DNA of 64,000 nucleotides from Alnus glutinosa (lineage: Eukaryota; Streptophyta; Magnoliopsida; Fagales; Betulaceae). The translations under genes and the position numbers were made by a program. The notes below the pieces were generated by a model. It did not search any database. It saw only the letters and a list, made by a program, of their open reading frames with translations, and was not told where the DNA came from. The stretch is from NCBI RefSeq assembly GCF_958979055.1, contig NC_084893.1:27793487-27857486 (forward strand), read 5' to 3'. Shown piece by piece: positions 57,651 through 64,000 of this stretch (position 1 is its first letter; each line of letters starts with the position of its first letter).

Positions 57651-58443
57651 TTATGTTATAAATAAAGATATGGTAACTACATAAATTAATGAGAGAAAAA
57701 AATAAAAATTGTATGAAAAATCATTTAACTTTTGGACAATATAACGAATATTAATCTGTCTCTTAGACAAATATTACCTCTCACTTATACAATAAGTTTT
57801 TCAATGGAATGCAACAATTTTATCCTCCTAATACAATACTGACTCGATGTAATGTGCAGATTGCAAAATTATGAACACGATTCTAAATAAGAAATTCTGT
57901 AACAAATGAGAAGAAGAAGAAGAAGAAGAGAAGAAAAAAAGATACAATAAAATATGCAGAAAAATGTATTTTATAAATTACAGAAACAGTTTTTTGATTG
58001 TTGAAAAAACAGTTAAATATTTTAAAAAAATATGACCATTAGAATAACAGTTATTCACATTTAAAAAATAAAATAAATTCTCACATAAATAATAAGCTCA
58101 TGTCTCGTATGCGACGATGCACACGTGCTAAGTGCGCCTAAAGCATCAAAGCAACTACATGACATGCGTGCTTGAATGACGCAACTAGCATGTGTGTACT
58201 CAAAAATCAATTTAATATAAGAGTAAAACAAATACTTATAAAGCACATAAAAAAAACGCATAGCCCTTGGGTGTGGAATAAAGTGTAATTAAAAAAATAT
58301 AGTGAAAGTTGAAATATTGAAATTGAATGAAACTTAAATTTTCATTAAATAATTTTTAACAAATTATTGGCACACAACTTAGGCAAAATAATAATAATTT
58401 GATGGCCTACAACTTTATTATGGAAAGCTATCATCATGGCTCC

Positions 58444-58474
<31 letters not shown>

Positions 58475-58898
58475 AAATAAAACATCATGGTGCTTGCTCG
58501 TGTCTTGAAACCTAGGAAGTGACAAAAATTTGTATAATTACAAGATTTCAACTTTTAAGCTTTGCCAAAGCACACAAAAAAACAAATTTTATAGCCTACT
58601 TTTCTGTGATAACATCTTTTGTTGCCACTTTTAATGCATGTTTTTGGTCCGCATACGCTGCATACATATGATATGATACGCTCGTTAATTTGGGGGTTGC
58701 AAATGGGATTCCACATGGTGCTTACGAGGGCAAAATTAGTCACTTAATCTTCTTTTTTCTTTTAGACAATAAATAAATAAATAAATAAAACGAAAATATA
58801 TAAATAATAGCAAACACAACTTTAGGAAGTGCTTGAGAGTCAGCGTGTCTCGTGGCTTTTAATTTGGAGCTTTTGCTTGGCTTCTTTGATTGGTATAT

Positions 58899-58902
<4 letters not shown>
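57651..58902. other. Intergenic stretch, no gene seen
   Basis: AT-rich DNA with a short (GAA)n run near 57910-57935 and an A-run at about 58443-58469. No gene is seen. Confidence 0.4.

Positions 58903-58955
<53 letters not shown>
58903..58955. repeat. (TA)n microsatellite
   Basis: About 26 TA units. Confidence 0.95.
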
Positions 58956-58957
<2 letters not shown>

Positions 58958-59384
58958 GCTTGTTGGTGTTCCCTACCTTTCTATTGGGAAGATTAATACA
59001 TTGGAAAGATAACATATCAAGGTGTTATTCAATCTAAAATTTTAAGTTTTATAAATTTGAGACTCACAGCATCACTGTACTCTTCATCAAACGGAAGCGT
59101 TATTAATCTTATAAGCCATTTACAATGTTGAGATTTGTGTGTAAATCTAAAATAGAATAAAAGCAGAATAATAGCGAAAGCAAGAAAGAGATAAAATAGA
59201 CAGAATTTACGTGGTTTAATTCGATTTATTACCTACGTCTGCATGGTAAAGCTCAAATGACTACTTTGTGCTCATTAACTTGATTGTTTACAATATATAG
59301 GTCATTATTTATAATTGAATTAGCCGGTACCATACACTTTTGTGAGAGGGAGTACTAAGTAAGATCATAACATAATGTGTTGAG

Positions 59385-59577
59385 CAGGGGCGGAGCCAGG
59401 TTTCAAACATTGGGGGGGCCAAATTGAGAAAAAAAACTTTGGGGGGGCCAAAACTAAGAAAATAAAAAAAATAAGGGATAAAATTTAATTTAATTTAATT
59501 TTTTTTTCAGATTTTTTTTTTTTTTTTTGGAAACTCTTTGGCTTGGGGGGCCAAGCCAAAGAGTAGTTCCGCCCCTG
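59385..59577. mobile_element. hAT-like MITE (193 bp) with perfect 8-bp target duplication
   Basis: Left end CAGGGGCGGAGCCAGG and inverted right end GTAGTTCCGCCCCTG form the terminal repeats. Inner CTTTGGCTTGGGGGGCC and GGCCAAGCCAAAGAG also pair. Flanks 59377-59384 and 59578-59585 are both GTGTTGAG. Two runs of GGGGGGGCCAAA occur in the left half. The exact flank repeat suggests a fairly young insertion. Confidence 0.88.
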
Positions 59578-59589
59578 GTGTTGAGGTTA

Positions 59590-62426
59590 CGTCACCAACT
59601 ATGAGTTTGAGTCCAACTATGTTATATTAATTACTCGGGACTCGATTTTTTTACACTCAAACATGTATAATTAATATGGTCAATTTAAAATCTCCCTGTT
59701 AAAGCACATAGATATGTCCATATAATAACCAGCTAGAGTGCATAAATAAGCAAACATGAGGTTCAGTATCAAGCTTGCAACACATTCGATCAATTAATAG
59801 AAGCCACAAGCTTTATGAATGAGACCCTCTACCACCTACATTTTTCATGGGTATTTAGTGAAAACTGTAATGGATATCAATTTTCATGGCCAACTTGGCA
59901 GCTGATCGAAAGTAATAATTAGTTATAGAAAGGCACATTAAACTAATTAACCGAATATATCATTAATTAAAGAGTCTCGGACGACTGTGATTAAATGGCC
60001 TTGTGTAGTAGTACCACTCCTCTTGTTTAGGGAGGAAATTGACTATTTCACCCATGTTGAGGAGTTCATCCCTTTTTGTTTATAAGATCGTCCATTCTAT
60101 CTTCCTCTCGAATCAGGAGTGAGAATGATCATTCCCTGTAACCATTTTTTTATTCAATTATCAAAAAAAAAAAAAAAGAACAAGAATATGATACAAACTT
60201 AAAGAGTAAAATTCATTTTTGAGAATTGACTTGTAAGGGAAAAATGTTCGAGGAATCGAGAGCTTATATATACATGATTAAAATTACTTTTAATCGATAT
60301 TTGATACTTAAATCACAACATATTATTATGCTCCGCAACCCGACTTCTAGACCTTATGATAGTTTATATATATATATATATATGGTATAACATACCCTTC
60401 AAAATCGACTTGCAAAAAGATGGAGCCTAAGAATTTTTATATGCATAATCAAAATTATACTTAACCAATGTGTTACACTTATCATCATAACATATATATA
60501 AAAAAAAATAAAATTAAAATTAAAAAAAAAAATAAAAATAAAATTGGTATTTGTAATTTTTTCCAATCAAATTACGTTATTGAATGTTCCATACCTTCAT
60601 AATTCAAATATTAAAGAATTTGAGACTCTTTTTCCTATTTTTTAGTCTCTTATGAAAACAAGAGTTACAATAATTCAAGGTACAAAGTTATAAGAGTTAC
60701 AAACACTCAAGAGATAAGAATTACAAGATGATAAATTATATTTATTATTGTTAATGTAGAAGTAAAAAAGAGAGTTTGATATACAATCAAATATGTAGTC
60801 AATAAAAAGCTTTCAAGTATAAATATAAGTCATAAATCGAACCATCTTAATTTTACGTGTTTCTCTTCCTTTATTTTCATCTATTGGAGCAAGTCTTAAC
60901 ATACCCACTCTTTATTCAAACAAATAAACTCCACAAATACTTTATTTATATCTACCGTCTTAATTACTGGAATCTGTATTCGCTGGCACGAAGGCAACCA
61001 TGGAAGGATGTGACGGTCCACAGAGCATGTGAGGGTTTTGGCTGATTCAATGCACCCAAACAACTCCAATACATTCCTGTCTACCTCACATGAAGCAAGG
61101 CCTACAAAGCTTTATCTATATATTATATATATATATATGAAGCAAGGCCTACAAAATTGTTCCTATTAATTGGTCTACTGGTTCTCGATTTTCGGACACA
61201 ACATGATCACCTGTTAAATCCCATCCACGTGGAGTCAATCACTAGTCAAACAGGGACTGGGAATAGAATAAATTGAATAATACCCACTCATATCCTATTA
61301 TAAGTACCTATCAATATATTATTGATAGGTACTAATAATAGGATATGTCTAGTAAGCCCCCTCCCCATTTTAAACTCCATTGAGATTTTTACTTTAAATA
61401 ATTCACAGACAAAGAACTGATCAATAAAAAAATGAGATATTTTTTTTCTATCTCTTTTCTTTCTTTCTTTCTTTTTATTTTTTATTTTTATTTTTTTTGT
61501 TGGCATAAAAGTGTCAATTTACATTTAGATCCATCTAAGGTAAAAAAGAAAAATTCTAATAATATATTGACAATGTCACATTAGTGAAAAGTTATAGAAG
61601 AAATACAAAAGAATAGAAAATAGCATTTCTCATTAAAAATAAATAAATTATTCTCTATTTCACTTGGCATTTATTCTAAAATTATGATTTTATTTTGTTA
61701 TATTTAACGGGTATATATAATATTATGTTATTTAAAATTCAAAATGACATAGTAATATATATCATTACATCTATAAAATTTAATATTAACAATATTCATT
61801 TTACCTAATTCAATCAATAATATGTATAGTTTAATTTATTTTTTATTTTTTTGTAAGTACAGTTTCATTTTTATTGGTAACTAGCTTTCATACTCTTTGT
61901 TGGTTGGTGGAGTGATGCTTGTGCAATAAAGGAACTCTAAAAAGCTAGTTAAACGGACCCCCAGGTGGCAAGGTATTCTTTTTTTTTTTTTTCATTTGAA
62001 TTTAATAATAATAATAAAATAAATAAATAAATAAAAAGACCCAAGGTACAAATCGACCAATAAATATTTTTTAATTTCATTATCTATTTTCTATAAAAAA
62101 CCAATAGCGATGATAAACTGGTACACGTAATTGGCCTTAGAATTAAAATGCACTAATGCACGGATAAATCTCGAACACATATAATAGATCAAGCTTGGTT
62201 AGAAGAAATTCTTGACTGTATCAATGAAATTGTTTTGTTTGAACAATTTGTTATATTTATCTGATTGAATAATAAAAGTATTATATCTTTATTTCAAAAA
62301 AAGAAAAAAAACTAGAACACATGATGCCATTCGCCTAATCACTTAGATATTTTCATATTCAAATTTATTAGCTTTTTTAATAAAAGAATAGACGCAATGC
62401 TATCAAATTAATACTAGAGGTACTAA
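59590..62426. other. Gene-poor AT-rich region
   Basis: No gene is recognised. It contains AT runs near 60366-60383 and 61120-61138, a CAT-less hairpin near 61300-61345 (AGTACCTATCAATA inverted as TATTGATAGGTACT), and a tail-like TTCAATTATCAAAAA stretch near 60153. Sequence upstream of 59330 with TTTACGTGGTTTAATTCG resembles LTR leader text. Confidence 0.4.
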
Positions 62427-63216
62427 TGCTTCGTTTGTTTCGGCGTAAAATGATTTATTTCGGTATTTTTCAGTATTTGATAAGGGTGAAAATAATAGTA
62501 AACCGAAAAATGATTTTTGTTTGACCAAAACTGCTTTGTAAATTTCGGAAAATGATTTACGCTTTTAAGGAAAATGATTTACACTTTTTAAAAACGTAAA
62601 TAATTTTTCGAAGACGCCAGACGCATTCGACCACTTCTAAACGTCACAGTCAACCTTCACGTTAAAGCAGTCGACCATCACCGAAATCTTGCCGGTATCA
62701 AAATCCGACAACCTTAGGTCAATGTCACCGGAATCTGGCCAGAACGACTGGATTTGGCCATAATAGCCAGGCCAAAACTGCCGGCAGGATCTGGCCAGAA
62801 CGGCCGGATTCCGATGGTTCTGGCAGTTTCCGACTGTTCTAGGCCGGATTCCAACAGTTTTGGCCGGAATCCGGCCAACCCAAATTTTGATGAGACTGTC
62901 CAGATTCTGGCCTTTATCTTATAGCTAGAATCCGGTAAAAGTGATCGAAATCCTGTCGGTCAGTGACAGAATCTTGTCTCCAGTGATTTTTATATTATTT
63001 TACATTAATATTTATATGTTTTGAATAAAAATTGATTTTTATAGGTTAATATGATTGAATAAAAATATAAAAAAATATTTGTGATTTTCTGTACGCACCA
63101 AACACCGAAAAATGTTTTTTTGAAAAATGTTTTCGGCGAAAAATATTTTTCAGAAAAATGACTTCCCTAAAACCATTTTACAACGGAAATCATTTTACGT
63201 CAAAACAAACGGAGCA
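62427..63216. mobile_element. Inverted-repeat element with CCGG-type core, copy 2
   Basis: The left end TGCTTCGTTTGTTTCGGCG and inverted right end CGTCAAAACAAACGGAGCA match copy 1. TAA flanks both sides, a 3-bp duplication. The core (about 62690-62960) is made of diverged CCGGAATC, GGCCAGAA and CCGGATTC units. Length 790 bp. No coding capacity. Confidence 0.75.
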
Positions 63217-63351
63217 TAAATTTTTTACTTAGAAATGGATACTAAAATTATGTAAAGCTTATTCATTGGTACTCGTAGATTTTTTTTTTTATTAATTGTT
63301 TTAATCATCTCAAATGAATAAGCTCCACATCATCTTAGTATTTATCTCTTA
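63217..63351. other. Short gap between two copies of the CCGG-core element
   Basis: 135 bp of AT-rich DNA separating copies 2 and 3; nothing else is seen. Confidence 0.5.
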
Positions 63352-63540
63352 TGCTCCGTTTGTTTCGGTGTAAAATGGTTTCCGTCGTAAAATAGTTTCA
63401 GGAAAGTCATTTTTCAGAAAAATATTTTTCGTCGAAATCATTTTTTGGTGTTTGGTGCGTACGGAAAATTACAAATATTTTTTATATTTTAATTTAATAA
63501 TATTAATTTAAAAAAATTAAATTTTATTCACAAAATAAAA

Positions 63541-63635
<95 letters not shown>

Positions 63636-64000
63636 TTTTCTATTTGACATATATAAATTCCGGCAAAAGTTGCCGGAATCCGGCCATTTTTGCCGGATCC
63701 CGGTACAAAACGGTCGAATCCCGACCATTTGACCGGAAGCCGGCCGTCCTGGCCAGTTTCCGGCCAGCTGGCCGGATATTCGGCTGTTCTGGCCGAATCC
63801 GGCCAGATGCCGGGGGTCCGACCAGGATCTCGGCTAGACGGGCGATGATCCGAAGTTTTGGCCGGAGATCCGGCCAGTCTGGCCGGAATCTGGCATGGTA
63901 TCCCCGAACGTTGCCGGATTCCGGCTTAATTTGTCGAATTCCAGCACCGACTGGAGTCGGAATTTGACTTGTCGAAATTCGGCAATAGACAACTGCTTGA
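63352..64000. mobile_element. Inverted-repeat element with CCGG-type core, copy 3 (runs off the window)
   Basis: It starts TGCTCCGTTTGTTTCGGTG after TTA. Subterminal text GGTTTCCGTCGTAAAATAG and a TTTGGTGCGTACGGAAAATT block match the other copies. It then holds a (TA)n run and, from about 63658, a dense array of CCGGAATCCGGCC-type palindromes up to the window end. The right end lies outside. Confidence 0.72.
63545..63618. repeat. (AT)n microsatellite inside copy 3
   Basis: About 37 AT units followed by a T-run of about 20, sitting between the AT-rich subterminal part and the CCGG core. Confidence 0.95.

Noticed and set aside
1-64000. CRISPR arrays, tRNA genes, operons
   Set aside because: No array with regular spacers and no cloverleaf with intact A and B boxes was found by eye. 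Met-tRNA-like 12-14mers are primer sites of LTR elements.

Overview
This window is nuclear DNA from a flowering plant, most likely a woody eudicot. The evidence is AT-rich intergenic DNA, plant-only protein families (DUF3537, DUF761), genes with many GT-AG introns, and a dense mix of hAT, CACTA, MULE-type, foldback, LINE, TRIM and Cassandra elements. I cannot name the species. No bacterial, organellar or viral gene cluster is present.

Layout. Positions 1-16 kb are repeat-rich. They hold a two-gene family of secreted six-cysteine peptides (2963-3190 and 8774-9022, both +), a broken EF-hand gene (1543-1960, -), an intron-containing remnant of the purine biosynthesis gene PURH (13040-14690, -), and many small transposons. 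The best-defined nest is a 5S-bearing Cassandra TRIM (11047-11638) inside an inverted-repeat element with a CCGGAATCCGG-type core (10631-11914).

Positions 16-52 kb are the gene-rich core: a seven-transmembrane gustatory receptor-like DUF3537 protein (16479-18764, +), an EHD-type endocytic ATPase in 16 exons (20873-28056, +), a DUF761 protein with histidine runs (30676-31290, +), a 100-residue SWIB protein (34412-35428, +), a GDSL esterase/lipase (36156-38418, -), two tandem mitochondrial pyruvate carrier subunits (41637-44410 and 45051-47148, +; the first has a frame problem in exon 1), and a mitochondrial GrpE co-chaperone (48923-51940, +). A small plant protein with an LxLxL (EAR-type) motif follows (53101-55979, -). 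Positions 56-64 kb are gene-poor, and two further copies of the CCGG-core element lie at the right end.

Functions. The genes form no pathway or operon. Pyruvate carrier and GrpE are both mitochondrial, but adjacency in plants does not imply co-function. Gene order has evolutionary interest: from memory, the GRL-EHD pair resembles At3g20300-At3g20290, and the SWIB-GDSL-GrpE order resembles At4g26810-At4g26790-At4g26780 in Arabidopsis. Exon boundaries below were placed by eye from splice signals, reading phase and family knowledge, without transcripts.
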